NCBI RefSeq assembly: GCF_001182895.1
Contig: NZ_LFQR01000007.1
Location: 1 to 64,000 of the forward strand
DNA from: Frateuria defendens
GTDB taxonomy: Bacteria; Pseudomonadota; Gammaproteobacteria; Xanthomonadales; Rhodanobacteraceae
Reading direction: 5' to 3'
Length of the DNA stretch: 64,000 nt
A program made the translations under genes and the position numbers. Below the pieces are notes generated by a model that saw only the letters and a list, made by a program, of their open reading frames with translations, did not search any database and had not been told where the DNA came from. Below are positions 1-8,608 of the stretch, one piece after another (the first letter of the stretch is position 1; each line of letters begins with the position of its first letter).

Positions 1-285
1 GGCGAGCGCGCGGCCGCCGAGTCGGTGGCGGCCGCGGCGCCGGCGGAGCAGGGCGCCTCGCCCGCGGCGGTGCCGTCCTGGCTACTGCTGGGCGGCAACA
101 GCGCGTCGCGCTACAGCCAGCGGGCGTCCGCCACGCTGGGCGAAGGCAACAGCGCGCCTCCGCTCTCGGCCTACCAGTTGCACCGGCCTTACGCGCCCGG
201 CAACGACGGCAGCTACCTGCTGCTGATCGACGCGCCGCGGGCGGCCGTGCGCCAGCCGCCGCGCCAGGCCGCTGCCGGCCAGTAA
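1..285 (+). CDS. C-terminal fragment of a protein upstream of mucD (possibly anti-sigma-E RseA)
   Basis: The frame is open from the first base of the window and ends at TAA 283-285, so the start is missing. The visible 94 residues are rich in Ala, Pro and Gln and contain no motif I recognise. In Xanthomonadales and pseudomonads the gene just upstream of mucD is usually the anti-sigma-E factor (RseA/MucA) or its partner, and a low-complexity periplasmic tail would fit. That identity rests on position only. Confidence 0.5.
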   Translation, partial: GERAAAESVAAAAPAEQGASPAAVPSWLLLGGNSASRYSQRASATLGEGNSAPPLSAYQLHRPYAPGNDGSYLLLIDAPRAAVRQPPRQAAAGQ

Positions 286-334
286 CCCGGTGCCGCGTGA
301 GGCTGCCGCGGTGCCTTTCCCCCGTTTTGTCTTC

Positions 335-363
335 GCCGGCCCGCGTCTCGATCGCGGGCCGGC
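335..363. repeat. Perfect GC hairpin upstream of mucD
   Basis: GCCGGCCCGCG (335-345) and CGCGGGCCGGC (353-363) form an uninterrupted 11-bp stem with a 7-base loop. There is no T-run behind it, so it is not a standard intrinsic terminator. It could attenuate read-through or stabilise an RNA end between the two genes. Confidence 0.55.
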
Positions 364-396
364 GCGTGTCAGCGCCATCGCACAAGGAGAACACCC

Positions 397-1842
397 ATGA
401 CCCGTCCGAAACTGCGCTCGCTCGCCGCCGGCATGCTGGTTGGCCTGGCCCTGGCCGGCGGCGTCCAGGCGCAGACGGCGCCTGCCGCCGCCACGCTGCC
501 GGACTTCACCGGCATCGTGCAGAAGAACGCGCCGGCCGTCGTGCACGTGGAGGCCAAGTACAGCGGCAAGCGTGCCAGCCGCGCGGCGACCACGCAGGAC
601 GACACGCCCGACGATCCGCAGGAGGAATTCTTCCGCCGCTTCTTCGGCATGCCGGCGCCGCCTTCGCCGGAAGACCAGCAGCGCACCTCGCTCGGCTCGG
701 GCTTCATCATTTCCGGTGACGGCTACATTCTCACCAACAACCATGTGGTGGACGACGCGGACGAGGTGACCGTGCGCCTGCAGGACCGCCGCACGCTGAC
801 CGCCAAGGTGGTGGGCAGCGATTCGCAGTACGACATTGCCCTGCTCAAGGTGGACGCGGGCAACCTGCCGGCGGTGAGCCTCGGCGATTCGCGCACGCTC
901 AAGCCCGGCCAGTGGGTGCTGGCGATCGGCTCGCCGTTCGGCTTCGATTACACGGTGACCCAGGGCATCGTGAGCGCGGTGGGCCGCAACCTCGGCAGCG
1001 GCGACCAGCCCTACACCTCCTTCATCCAGACCGACGTGCCGATCAACCGCGGCAATTCCGGCGGCCCGCTGTTCGACCTGCAGGGCCGGGTGGTCGGCGT
1101 CAACTCGCAGATCTATTCCAACACCGGCGGCTACCTCGGCGTGGCATTCTCGATCCCGATCGACGTGGCGATGAACGCGGTGCAGCAGATCAAGGCGCAC
1201 GGCTACGTCACGCGCGGCCAGCTGGGCGTGCAGGTGCAGGCACTGACCGACGACGTGGCCAAGGGCTTCGGCCTGCGCGACGGCAACGGCGCCGTCGTCG
1301 CCAGGGTCGACGCGGGGAGCGCGGCCGACAAGGCGGGCCTGCGGGCCGGCGACATCATCCTTTCCTACAACGGCCAGTCGATCGGCCAGCCCGGCGACCT
1401 GCCGCCGCTGGTCGGCCTGACCAAGCCGGGCACCAAGGTGCCGGTGGCGATCCTGCGCGACGGCAAGCGCCAGACCGTGGAGGTCACCGTGGGCGAGGCG
1501 CCGCGCGACAAGAAAGCCGGCGGCGGCAGCCAGCCGGCGCCGGCCAAGGGCGGTGCCTCCGCGCTGGGCTTCGCGGTCGAGGCGATCGACGCCGACACGC
1601 GCCAGCAGCTCGGCCTCAAGGCCGGCGAGGGCGTGGTGATCGGCCGCATCACCGGCCAGGTGGCGGCGCGCCAGGGCCTGCAGCCGGGCGACGTGATCCT
1701 GATGGTGGGCCAAAAGCGCATCGGCAGCGTGGCCGACTTCGAGGCCGCCACCCGCGGCGTGAAGCCGGGCAGCACCGTGCTGCTGCTGGTGCGCCGCGGC
1801 GACCAGAGCCAGTTCATCGGCCTGACCGTGCCGGGCAAGTGA
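397..1842 (+). CDS. mucD: Periplasmic serine protease MucD/DegP-like (HtrA family)
   Basis: This is a 481-residue HtrA protease/chaperone that degrades misfolded periplasmic proteins and dampens the sigma-E envelope-stress response. A signal peptide (about residues 1-26) ends in VQAQ. The trypsin-like domain carries the full triad: His116 in TNNHVVDD, Asp146 in YDIALLK and Ser221 in GNSGGPL. Two PDZ domains follow (about 260-350 and 385-475). The ATG has an AAGGAG ribosome site nine bases upstream. Its place behind a possible rseA and ahead of lepA is the usual Xanthomonadales order. Confidence 0.93.
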   Translation: MTRPKLRSLAAGMLVGLALAGGVQAQTAPAAATLPDFTGIVQKNAPAVVHVEAKYSGKRASRAATTQDDTPDDPQEEFFRRFFGMPAPPSPEDQQRTSLGSGFIISGDGYILTNNHVVDDADEVTVRLQDRRTLTAKVVGSDSQYDIALLKVDAGNLPAVSLGDSRTLKPGQWVLAIGSPFGFDYTVTQGIVSAVGRNLGSGDQPYTSFIQTDVPINRGNSGGPLFDLQGRVVGVNSQIYSNTGGYLGVAFSIPIDVAMNAVQQIKAHGYVTRGQLGVQVQALTDDVAKGFGLRDGNGAVVARVDAGSAADKAGLRAGDIILSYNGQSIGQPGDLPPLVGLTKPGTKVPVAILRDGKRQTVEVTVGEAPRDKKAGGGSQPAPAKGGASALGFAVEAIDADTRQQLGLKAGEGVVIGRITGQVAARQGLQPGDVILMVGQKRIGSVADFEAATRGVKPGSTVLLLVRRGDQSQFIGLTVPGK

Positions 1843-1936
1843 GCCCGGCCGTGCCGGTGGCCCGCAACGCAACGGCGGCCGCCGGCACGATACGGCCACG
1901 CATGCCGGCGGCCGCGATGACGCGGCGTTTCCATGC

Positions 1937-1942
1937 GATAAT
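1937..1942 (+). promoter_or_regulatory. Possible -10 element ahead of lepA
   Basis: GATAAT lies 66 bases before the lepA ATG in the 166-base gap after mucD. The -35 region at the right spacing is poor, so this is only a candidate. Confidence 0.25.
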
Positions 1943-2008
1943 GCAGGGTTCGTGTCGCCATCCCGGCGATACGCTGCCTTCGCGGCAGCAACACGACCTG
2001 CGCATGCC

Positions 2009-3799
2009 ATGGAACTGATTCGCAACTTCTCGATCATCGCCCACATCGACCACGGCAAATCCACGCTGGCGGACCGCATCATCCAGATCTGCGGCGGCCT
2101 GACCGAGCGCGAGATGGAAGCGCAGGTGCTCGACAACAATCCCATCGAGCGCGAGCGCGGCATCACCATCAAGGCGCAGTCCGTCTCGCTGCCGTACAAG
2201 GCGCGCGACGGCAAGACCTACCAGCTCAACTTCATCGACACGCCCGGCCACGTGGACTTCTCCTACGAGGTGTCCCGCTCGCTGGCCGCCTGCGAGGGCG
2301 CGCTGCTGGTGGTGGACGCCGCCCAGGGCGTGGAGGCGCAGTCGGTGGCCAACTGCTACACGGCGGTGGAGATGGGGCTGGAAGTGGTGCCGGTGCTCAA
2401 CAAGATCGACCTGCCCACTGCCGACCCGGAGAAGGTGAAGGGCGAGATCGAGGCGGTGATCGGCATCGACGCCTCCGACGCGGTGGCGGTCAGCGCCAAG
2501 ACCGGGCAGAACGTGGTCGAGGTGCTGGAGGCCATCGTCGCCCGCATCCCGCCGCCCAAGGTCCGCGACACCGACCGCCTGCAGGCGCTGATCATCGACT
2601 CCTGGTTCGACAACTACCTCGGCGTGGTGTCGCTGGTGCGCGTGATGCAGGGCGAGATCCGCCCCGGCGAGAAGCTGCTGGTGATGTCCACCGGCCGCAC
2701 CCACGAGGTGGGCGACGTCGGTGTGTTCACGCCCAAGCGCAAGAAGCTGGAGAAACTCGGCGCCGGCGAGGTGGGCTGGATCAACGCCTCGATCAAGGAC
2801 GTGCACGGCGCGCCGGTCGGTGACACCCTGACCCACGCGGGCAAGCCCGCCGAGCATCCGCTGCCGGGCTTCCAGACCATGCAGCCGCGCGTGTTCGCCG
2901 GCCTGTTCCCGGTCTCCGCCGACGACTACCCGGCGCTGCGCGAGGCGCTGGACAAGCTGCGCCTGAACGACGCGGCGCTGTTCTTCGAGCCCGAATCCTC
3001 CGAGGCGATGGGCTTCGGCTTTCGCTGCGGCTTTCTCGGCATGCTACACATGGAGATCGTGCAGGAGCGCCTGGAGCGCGAGTACGACCTCGACCTGGTC
3101 ACCACTGCGCCCACCGTGGTCTACGAGATCTTAAAGACCGACGGTGAGGTGGTGGCCCTGGACAACCCGGCCAAGCTGCCGGCTTCGCCGCAGGTGCAGG
3201 AGATCCGCGAGCCGATCATCGTCGCCAACATCCTCACGCCGCCGGACTACATCGGCAACGTGATCACGCTGTGCGAGGAGAAGCGCGGCGTGCAGCGCGG
3301 CATCCAATACATGGCCACGCAGGTGCAGATCAGCTACGAGCTGCCGCTGGCCGAGGTGGTGCTGGACTTCTTCGACAAGCTGAAATCGGTCTCGCGCGGC
3401 TACGCCTCGATGGACTACAGCTTCGAGCGCTTCGACGCCGGCCCGTTCGTGCGCGTGGACGTGCTGATCAACGGCGACCGCGTGGACGCGCTCTCGCTGA
3501 TCGTGCACCGCAGTCATGCCGACCGCCGTGGCCGCGACCTGGTCGAGCGCATGAAGGACCTGATCCCGCGCCAGCAGTTCGACGTGGCGATCCAGGCCGC
3601 CGTCGGCGCGCAGATCATCGCCCGCTCCACGGTGAAAGCATTGAGGAAGAACGTGCTGGCCAAATGCTACGGCGGCGACGTGAGCCGCAAGAAGAAGCTC
3701 TTGGAGAAGCAGAAGGAAGGCAAGAAGCGCATGAAGCAGGTGGGTCGGGTGGAGATCCCGCAGGAGGCCTTCCTGGCGGTGTTGCGGACGGATAAATAA
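2009..3799 (+). CDS. lepA: Elongation factor 4 (LepA), ribosome back-translocation GTPase
   Basis: The 596-residue product has the normal length for LepA/EF-4, a translational GTPase that binds stalled or misassembling ribosomes. The G1 motif AHIDHGKST lies near the N-terminus, with DTPGHVDF (G3) and NKIDLP (G4) in order. The C-terminal part carries the LepA-specific domain with [10 protein letters not shown] near the end. I chose the ATG that starts [10 protein letters not shown], because this matches family N-termini. The frame stays open 57 bases further upstream, but those residues look non-coding. lepB follows after a large inverted repeat. Confidence 0.97.
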   Translation: MELIRNFSIIAHIDHGKSTLADRIIQICGGLTEREMEAQVLDNNPIERERGITIKAQSVSLPYKARDGKTYQLNFIDTPGHVDFSYEVSRSLAACEGALLVVDAAQGVEAQSVANCYTAVEMGLEVVPVLNKIDLPTADPEKVKGEIEAVIGIDASDAVAVSAKTGQNVVEVLEAIVARIPPPKVRDTDRLQALIIDSWFDNYLGVVSLVRVMQGEIRPGEKLLVMSTGRTHEVGDVGVFTPKRKKLEKLGAGEVGWINASIKDVHGAPVGDTLTHAGKPAEHPLPGFQTMQPRVFAGLFPVSADDYPALREALDKLRLNDAALFFEPESSEAMGFGFRCGFLGMLHMEIVQERLEREYDLDLVTTAPTVVYEILKTDGEVVALDNPAKLPASPQVQEIREPIIVANILTPPDYIGNVITLCEEKRGVQRGIQYMATQVQISYELPLAEVVLDFFDKLKSVSRGYASMDYSFERFDAGPFVRVDVLINGDRVDALSLIVHRSHADRRGRDLVERMKDLIPRQQFDVAIQAAVGAQIIARSTVKALRKNVLAKCYGGDVSRKKKLLEKQKEGKKRMKQVGRVEIPQEAFLAVLRTDK

Positions 3800-3804
3800 G
3801 TGGA

Positions 3805-3894
3805 GCGGGGAACGGGGAGCGTGGCACGGGAAACAGGCGGCGCGAGGCGGATCGCCCGGCTCCTGTTCACCGTGCCCCGCTTCCCGTTCCCCGC
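3805..3894. repeat. Long imperfect inverted repeat between lepA and lepB
   Basis: The arms 3805-3837 and 3862-3894 pair at 29 of 33 positions and would fold into one long hairpin in RNA. The right arm reads CCCGTTCCCCGC, close to the CCCGATTCCCCATTCCC text after era (7009-7095), so both may belong to a dispersed Xanthomonadales repeat family. Confidence 0.7.
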
Positions 3895-3913
3895 CCTTCG
3901 ATAGGAGCAAGGC

Positions 3914-4804
3914 ATGGAATTCGATTTCTCGGCGATTCTGCTTGGCCTCACCGTGCTGTTCGGCGTGGTGTGGGGCCTCGATCGCCTGCTGCTGTACAAG
4001 AAGCGCAAGGCGCGGCTCGACGCCGAGGGCAAGGAATACCGCGACCCGGCGCCGGTGGACTGGGCGCGCTCGCTGTTCCCGGTGGTGCTGGTGGTGCTGG
4101 TGCTGCGCTCCTTCGTGGCCGAGCCGTTCCGCATCCCGTCCGGCTCGATGATGCCCACGCTGGACGTGGGTGATTTCATCCTGGTCAACAAGTTCGCCTA
4201 CGGCCTGCGCCTGCCGGCCTTCAACAACAAGTTCCTCGATCTTGGCGAACCCAAGCGCGGCGACGTGGTGGTGTTCCGCTTCCCGGGCTACTGGTGCGAG
4301 GACGGCGGCAAGCTGGTGCGCAGCGGCGACCAGAGCTGCATGGACCCGCACGCGCCGGTGCCGAACCAGAACTGGATCAAGCGCGTGATCGGCCTGCCGG
4401 GCGACACCATCGAGTCGCACGGCGACGAGCTGCTGATCAACGGCAAGCCGGTGCAGGCGGACGAGGTGGGGCCGTACGAAGGCGATCCGCGGCGCGACGA
4501 GTCCAAGCTGATGATCGACTACGGCGCCACCGTGTGGAACGAGCACCTGATCCGTGAGGACGGCCAGGTGGTCAACCACCTCACCGCGCGCATGTCGGCC
4601 TACAGCACGCCGTTCCCGCTGCCCAACGCCAAGGTGCCCTCCAAGGTGCCGTCGGGCTGTTACATCGTGATGGGCGACAACCGCTACAACAGCACCGACA
4701 GCCGCTGGTGGGGCTGCCTGCCGGAGCAGAACCTGGCCGGCAAGGCCTTCCTGATCTGGCTTAACTTCTACAGCCTCAAGCGGATCGGCACGCTCATCCA
4801 TTGA
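3914..4804 (+). CDS. lepB: Signal peptidase I
   Basis: The 296-residue inner-membrane protease removes signal peptides from exported proteins. Two N-terminal hydrophobic segments (about 5-25 and 53-68) flank a basic cytoplasmic loop. The catalytic Ser78 sits in PSGSMMPTL and the general-base Lys156 in NWIKRVIGLPGD. The signature GDNRYNSTDSR is present near the C-terminus. A GGAGC ribosome site precedes the ATG. lepA-lepB pairing is common in proteobacteria. Confidence 0.97.
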   Translation: MEFDFSAILLGLTVLFGVVWGLDRLLLYKKRKARLDAEGKEYRDPAPVDWARSLFPVVLVVLVLRSFVAEPFRIPSGSMMPTLDVGDFILVNKFAYGLRLPAFNNKFLDLGEPKRGDVVVFRFPGYWCEDGGKLVRSGDQSCMDPHAPVPNQNWIKRVIGLPGDTIESHGDELLINGKPVQADEVGPYEGDPRRDESKLMIDYGATVWNEHLIREDGQVVNHLTARMSAYSTPFPLPNAKVPSKVPSGCYIVMGDNRYNSTDSRWWGCLPEQNLAGKAFLIWLNFYSLKRIGTLIH

Positions 4805-4810
4805 GCCGAC

Positions 4811-4846
4811 TGCGATGCGGCGCACGTGACCGCGCGCCGCATCGCA
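4811..4846. repeat. Perfect 13-bp stem after lepB
   Basis: TGCGATGCGGCGC (4811-4823) pairs exactly with GCGCCGCATCGCA (4834-4846) around a 10-base loop. No T-run follows. It may protect the 3' end of the lepB message. Confidence 0.6.
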
Positions 4847-4861
4847 GGCAGAATCCGCAGG

Positions 4862-4881
4862 GGCGCCGCCGCGGCGGCGCC
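4862..4881. repeat. Perfect 20-bp all-GC palindrome
   Basis: GGCGCCGCCGCGGCGGCGCC reads identically on both strands. It lies between the hairpin at 4811-4846 and the DUF4845 start codon. Confidence 0.6.
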
Positions 4882-4934
4882 GGTGGTAGCAGGCGGAGAG
4901 TGGCGTCGCGCGAGCGCGGCATAGCGAGGGGACT

Positions 4935-5315
4935 ATGAAATCGAAGCAGACGGGCATTACCCTGATCGGGTTCCTGTTCATCCTGTTGGTCGTGGGCTTC
5001 TTCGGCTACATGGCGATGAAGCTGGTGCCGGCGTACACCGAATACATGGGCGTGACCAAGGCGATGAACCAGGTGGCCAGCGGCAGCATCGAAGGCCAGT
5101 CGCTCGAGACCATCCGCGCCGACCTGCTGCGCAAGATGGACTTCCAGTACGTCGACGACGCCACCATCCGGCCCAAGGACATCACCCTCTCGCGCGCCAA
5201 CAACGCGGCGGTGCTGCAGGTGTCCTACGACAAGGTGATCCCCTTCATGTACAACATTTCCTTCCTGCTGCACTTCGAGAAGAGCGTGCCGCTGCAGGGC
5301 AACGTGGGCCAGTGA
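4935..5315 (+). CDS. DUF4845 membrane-anchored protein
   Basis: The 126-residue protein has one N-terminal membrane helix (about residues 8-30) and a small periplasmic domain. The N-terminus ([15 protein letters not shown]) resembles a type IV pilin-like segment. DUF4845 genes are commonly found between lepB and rnc in gammaproteobacteria, as here. The ribosome site GAGGGG precedes the ATG, and rnc starts five bases after the stop, so the two are probably co-transcribed. No function is established. Confidence 0.85.
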   Translation: MKSKQTGITLIGFLFILLVVGFFGYMAMKLVPAYTEYMGVTKAMNQVASGSIEGQSLETIRADLLRKMDFQYVDDATIRPKDITLSRANNAAVLQVSYDKVIPFMYNISFLLHFEKSVPLQGNVGQ

Positions 5316-5319
5316 TCCC

Positions 5320-5973
5320 TTGAAGCTGGACTACCGTTTCCGCGACCCCGCGCTGGCCGAGCTCGCGCTGACCCACCGCAGCATCGGCAAGCCGAACAAC
5401 GAGCGGCTGGAGTTCCTGGGCGATGCGCTGCTCGGCGCGGTGGTCGCCGAGATGCTCTACGAGGCCCATCCGCGGGCCAGCGAGGGCGAGCTCTCGCGCC
5501 TGCGCGCGCAGCTGGTGAACGGCCAGGCGCTGGCGGTGATCGCCCGCGAGCTGGAGCTGGGCGAGGAGTTGAAGCTCGGTCCCGGCGAGCTCAAGAGCGG
5601 CGGCTTCCGCCGCGATTCCATCCTCGCCGACGCCTTCGAGGCGCTGGTCGCCGCGGTCTACCTGGACGGCGGCTTCGACGCCTGCCGCGGGACGGTGCGC
5701 GGCCTGTTCGAGGCGCGCGTGGCGGCCCTGCCGCAGTCCTCCAAGGACGCCAAGACGCGCCTGCAGGAATGGCTGCAGGGCCGCGGCCTGCCGCTGCCGA
5801 GCTACGAGCTGAAGGCCAGCCACGGCGAGGACCACGCCAAGGTCTTCGAAGTGGTCTGCGTGATCGCCGAGCCGGCCACGCTCCAGGCGGAGGCCAGCGG
5901 CCCCAGCCGCCGCGCGGCCGAGCAGGACGCGGCCGAGAGCGTGCTGGCCCAGCTGGCGGTCCTGCCGCGCTAG
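5320..5973 (+). CDS. rnc: Ribonuclease III
   Basis: RNase III cleaves double-stranded RNA in rRNA precursors and in many mRNAs. The 217-residue product has the signature [13 protein letters not shown], holding the metal-binding Glu and Asp, and a second acidic cluster in [13 protein letters not shown]. The C-terminal double-stranded-RNA-binding domain (about 148-215) ends with the usual Ala-rich helix. No in-frame ATG is near, so translation appears to start at TTG 5320, which suggests modest expression or coupling to the gene upstream. rnc-era order is conserved. Confidence 0.95.
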   Translation: MKLDYRFRDPALAELALTHRSIGKPNNERLEFLGDALLGAVVAEMLYEAHPRASEGELSRLRAQLVNGQALAVIARELELGEELKLGPGELKSGGFRRDSILADAFEALVAAVYLDGGFDACRGTVRGLFEARVAALPQSSKDAKTRLQEWLQGRGLPLPSYELKASHGEDHAKVFEVVCVIAEPATLQAEASGPSRRAAEQDAAESVLAQLAVLPR

Positions 5974-6069
5974 GACCCCGATCCGGCGCGACAACCCCGA
6001 CGCGACGCCCCGCTGGCGTCCGCGCGGCCGTCGCGCCATGCTGTCACCCTGACCCCAAGAATCGCTTGC

Positions 6070-7008
6070 ATGAATGACGAACTCGAAACCGGCGCCGACG
6101 CCGCCGCGCTGCCGCGCGAGGATTTCCGCTGCGGCCTGGTGGCGCTGGCCGGCCGCCCCAACGTGGGCAAGTCCACCCTGCTCAACGCGCTGATCGGCTT
6201 TCGCCTGTCCATCGTCAGCCCGCGGCCGCAGACCACGCGCCACCGCATCCTCGGCATCGCCACCAGCGAGGCGGGGCAGATCCTCTACGTGGACACGCCC
6301 GGCCTGCACCGCGGCGCCAAGCGGGCGATGAACCGCAGCCTCAACCGCGCCGCGCGCGCGGCGATCGGCGAGGTGGACCTGGCCGTGCAGGTGATCGAGG
6401 CCGGCCGCTGGACCGACGAGGACGAGGCGCTGTACGCCGCGCTCGACGAGCAGAAGGTGCCGCGCCTGCTGGCGATCAACAAGGTCGACCTGGCCAAGGA
6501 CAAGGCGGCCCTGCTGCCGTTCGTGGCCGAGCTTTCCGCCACCCACGCCTTCGAGGCGGTGCACTACGTCAGCGCGCTCAAGCGCAAGGGCCTGGAGCAG
6601 CTGGAGCGGGACATCCTGGCGCGCCTGCCGGTGCAGCCGCCGGTGTTCGGCGAGGACGAGGTCACCGACCGCAGCGAGCGCTTCCTCGCCGCCGAGATGG
6701 TGCGCGAGCAGTTGATGCTGCGCCTCGACCAGGAGCTGCCCTACGCCACCACGGTGGAGATCGAGCAGTTCAGCGACCGCCCCGACGGCGTGGCCGAGAT
6801 CCATGCCGTGATCTGGGTCGAGCGCGACGGCCAGAAGGCGATCGTGATCGGGCAGGGCGGCGCCCAGCTCAAGGCCATCGGCACCTCGGCCCGGCGCATC
6901 ATGGAGAAGACCTTCGAGCGCAAGGTCTTCCTCAAGCTGTGGGTGAAGGTGCGCGAGGGCTGGGTGGACGACGAGACGGCGCTCAAGCGGTTCGGCTATA
7001 CGGATTGA
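6070..7008 (+). CDS. era: GTPase Era, 16S rRNA maturation factor
   Basis: Era binds the 3' end of 16S rRNA and checks small-subunit assembly. The 312-residue protein has G1 [10 protein letters not shown]3 DTPG and G4 NKVD, followed by a C-terminal KH domain whose core [11 protein letters not shown] is the RNA-binding loop. The ATG at 6070 adds about 20 residues ahead of the G domain, normal for the family. It sits between rnc and recO as in most gammaproteobacteria. Confidence 0.96.
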   Translation: MNDELETGADAAALPREDFRCGLVALAGRPNVGKSTLLNALIGFRLSIVSPRPQTTRHRILGIATSEAGQILYVDTPGLHRGAKRAMNRSLNRAARAAIGEVDLAVQVIEAGRWTDEDEALYAALDEQKVPRLLAINKVDLAKDKAALLPFVAELSATHAFEAVHYVSALKRKGLEQLERDILARLPVQPPVFGEDEVTDRSERFLAAEMVREQLMLRLDQELPYATTVEIEQFSDRPDGVAEIHAVIWVERDGQKAIVIGQGGAQLKAIGTSARRIMEKTFERKVFLKLWVKVREGWVDDETALKRFGYTD

Positions 7009-7095
7009 GGGGAAGGGTGAAGGGCGCTCGCGCCTGCTGCGCGCGCCCCATGCTCTTCACATTCCCCAATCCCGATTCCCCATTCCCTGCCTTGC
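7009..7095. repeat. Inverted repeat and CCCGATTCCCCATTCCC tract after era
   Basis: The repeat begins directly after the era stop. GGGGAAGGGTGAAGGGC (7009-7025) pairs imperfectly with GCTCTTCACATTCCCC (7052-7067). A pyrimidine tract with CCCAATCCCGATTCCCC follows. It resembles the lepA-lepB repeat in composition and may be a dispersed intergenic element. Confidence 0.5.
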
Positions 7096-7101
7096 AGCGC
7101 C

Positions 7102-7812
7102 ATGCGCCTCGACCAGCAGCCCGCCTACGTCCTCCACGCGCGGCCCTACCGCGAGACCTCGCTGCTGCTCGAATGCCTGACCCGCGACCAGGGTCGCCTC
7201 GGCGTGGTCGCGCGCGGCGTGCGCCGCGAACGCGCGCGCACGCCGCGCTCGCAGCTGGAGCCGTTCCAGCCGCTGGCGCTGGATCTCCTGCTGCGCGGCG
7301 AGCTGGCCACCCTGGTGGCCGCGGAAAGCAGCGGCGCGCCGCTGCGGCTGACTGGCGACGCCGGGCTGGCCGGGCTCTACCTCAACGAACTGGTGGTGCG
7401 CCTGACCGGCCGCCAGGACCCGTACCCGGGCCTGTTCGACGCCTATGCGCGCACGCTGCCGCGCCTGGTGGAAACCGCCGAGCTCGGCTGGTCGCTGCGC
7501 CGTTTCGAGCGCGACCTGCTGGAACAGCTCGGCTATGGCCTGCAACTGGATGCCGAGGCGGACAGCGGCGAGCCGCTGGATACGGCGGGCTGGTACCGCT
7601 ACGAAGTCGAGCGCGGCCCGGTGCGCTGCCCACCCGGCCGCGGCCACGCCCTGCGCGGCGAAGACCTGCTTGCACTGGCCGAAGACCGGCGCCCCAGCAC
7701 GCAGGGCCTGGCCGCGCTGCGGATGACGATGCGCGAGGTGATCCGCTTCTACCTCGGCGGCGGCGAGCTGCGCGCGTGGCGCGTGCTGGCCGGGGCGATG
7801 ACGCGCCGCTGA
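7102..7812 (+). CDS. recO: DNA repair protein RecO
   Basis: RecO loads RecA onto SSB-coated single-stranded DNA in the RecFOR pathway. The 236-residue protein starts with an OB-fold region (about 1-80, with AYVLHARPYRETSLLLE and GVVARGVRR typical of the family) and continues as the helical RecO C-terminal domain. It lacks the zinc-binding cysteines of some relatives, which is normal in proteobacterial RecO. Its stop lies three bases from the stop of the convergent response regulator. Confidence 0.93.
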   Translation: MRLDQQPAYVLHARPYRETSLLLECLTRDQGRLGVVARGVRRERARTPRSQLEPFQPLALDLLLRGELATLVAAESSGAPLRLTGDAGLAGLYLNELVVRLTGRQDPYPGLFDAYARTLPRLVETAELGWSLRRFERDLLEQLGYGLQLDAEADSGEPLDTAGWYRYEVERGPVRCPPGRGHALRGEDLLALAEDRRPSTQGLAALRMTMREVIRFYLGGGELRAWRVLAGAMTRR

Positions 7813-7815
7813 GCG

Positions 7816-8562
7816 CTATTCCGGCGCGCCCAGCGCTTGCAGCGTAGCCAGCAGCGTCTGGCGGAAGCGCGGCAGGCAGCCGTCGTCCTCCATGCCGCGC
7901 GCCAACTGGCGTTGCAGACGCATCGCCTGCACGGCCAGCGCGTCGGCGCCGCAGAAGCCGCAGGCGGAGCGCAGCCGGTGCAATCGTTCGGCGAAGCCGG
8001 TGGCATCGTCGCCGAGCCGGTCCAGCTCGCGGTGCAGCGTGGCCAGTTCCTCGCGCAGCAGGCCGCGCAGGGCGTGCAGGGTGGCGAGGTCGCCGCTGCT
8101 GGCCAGTGCCGCCTCATCGTCGAGCAGCGCCGCGTGCGGCCGCCCCTCGGGACGGACCAGGGCGACCACGTAGCGCAGGTCGTCCACCGTGCAGGGCTTG
8201 AGCAGCACCTCGCTGAAGCCGGCCTCGAGCAGTGCGCGGCGCTCGGCCTGCGAGCACTCCGCGCTGGTCGCCATGGCGAGGCTGGCGGTCGAGGCCGCGG
8301 CATCGTCGCCGCGCAGGCGGCCCAGCACCTCGCGGGCGCCGCCACCGGGCATGCGGCGGTCGAGCAGCAGCAGGTCGAAGCGCTCGCCGCGGGCCAGGGC
8401 CAGTGCGGCGCCGCCGTCGGCGCAGGTCTCGGCCGCGAGGCCGAGGTGGCGCAGCGCATCGCCGAGAAAGCGCCGGCTGGCCGGGTCGTCGTCGGCCACC
8501 AGTACGCGCAGTGCCGCGGCGGCTCCGGCCGCGAAGACGTCGCTGGAGGAGGGCGCTGGCAT
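7816..8562 (-). CDS. Response regulator receiver protein with C-terminal Hpt-like domain
   Basis: The 248-residue protein joins a receiver domain (about 18-130) to an Hpt-like helical bundle (about 150-245). The receiver has the acidic pocket VADDD, the phospho-acceptor Asp68 in LLLLDRRMPGG and the conserved Lys122 in LLKP. The Hpt-like part has ERLHRLRSACG around His195, close to the HxLKGS pattern of phosphotransfer domains. There is no DNA-binding or enzymatic output domain and no kinase gene nearby, so it probably relays phosphate for an unlinked hybrid kinase. It is transcribed divergently from the YdbH-like gene, with 46 bases between start codons. Confidence 0.75.
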   Translation of the reverse strand: MPAPSSSDVFAAGAAAALRVLVADDDPASRRFLGDALRHLGLAAETCADGGAALALARGERFDLLLLDRRMPGGGAREVLGRLRGDDAAASTASLAMATSAECSQAERRALLEAGFSEVLLKPCTVDDLRYVVALVRPEGRPHAALLDDEAALASSGDLATLHALRGLLREELATLHRELDRLGDDATGFAERLHRLRSACGFCGADALAVQAMRLQRQLARGMEDDGCLPRFRQTLLATLQALGAPE

Positions 8563-8608
8563 GACGTGGGTCCATGTCGTTCAGCCGAATTTGGCAGAAT
8601 GGCCGGAC

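Noticed and set aside
82-2214. Long open frame of about 710 codons on the minus strand opposite mucD and the lepA start
   Set aside because: Its residues are mostly Arg, Ala, His and Gln with no motif. It is the antisense shadow of well-supported genes, as expected at very high GC.
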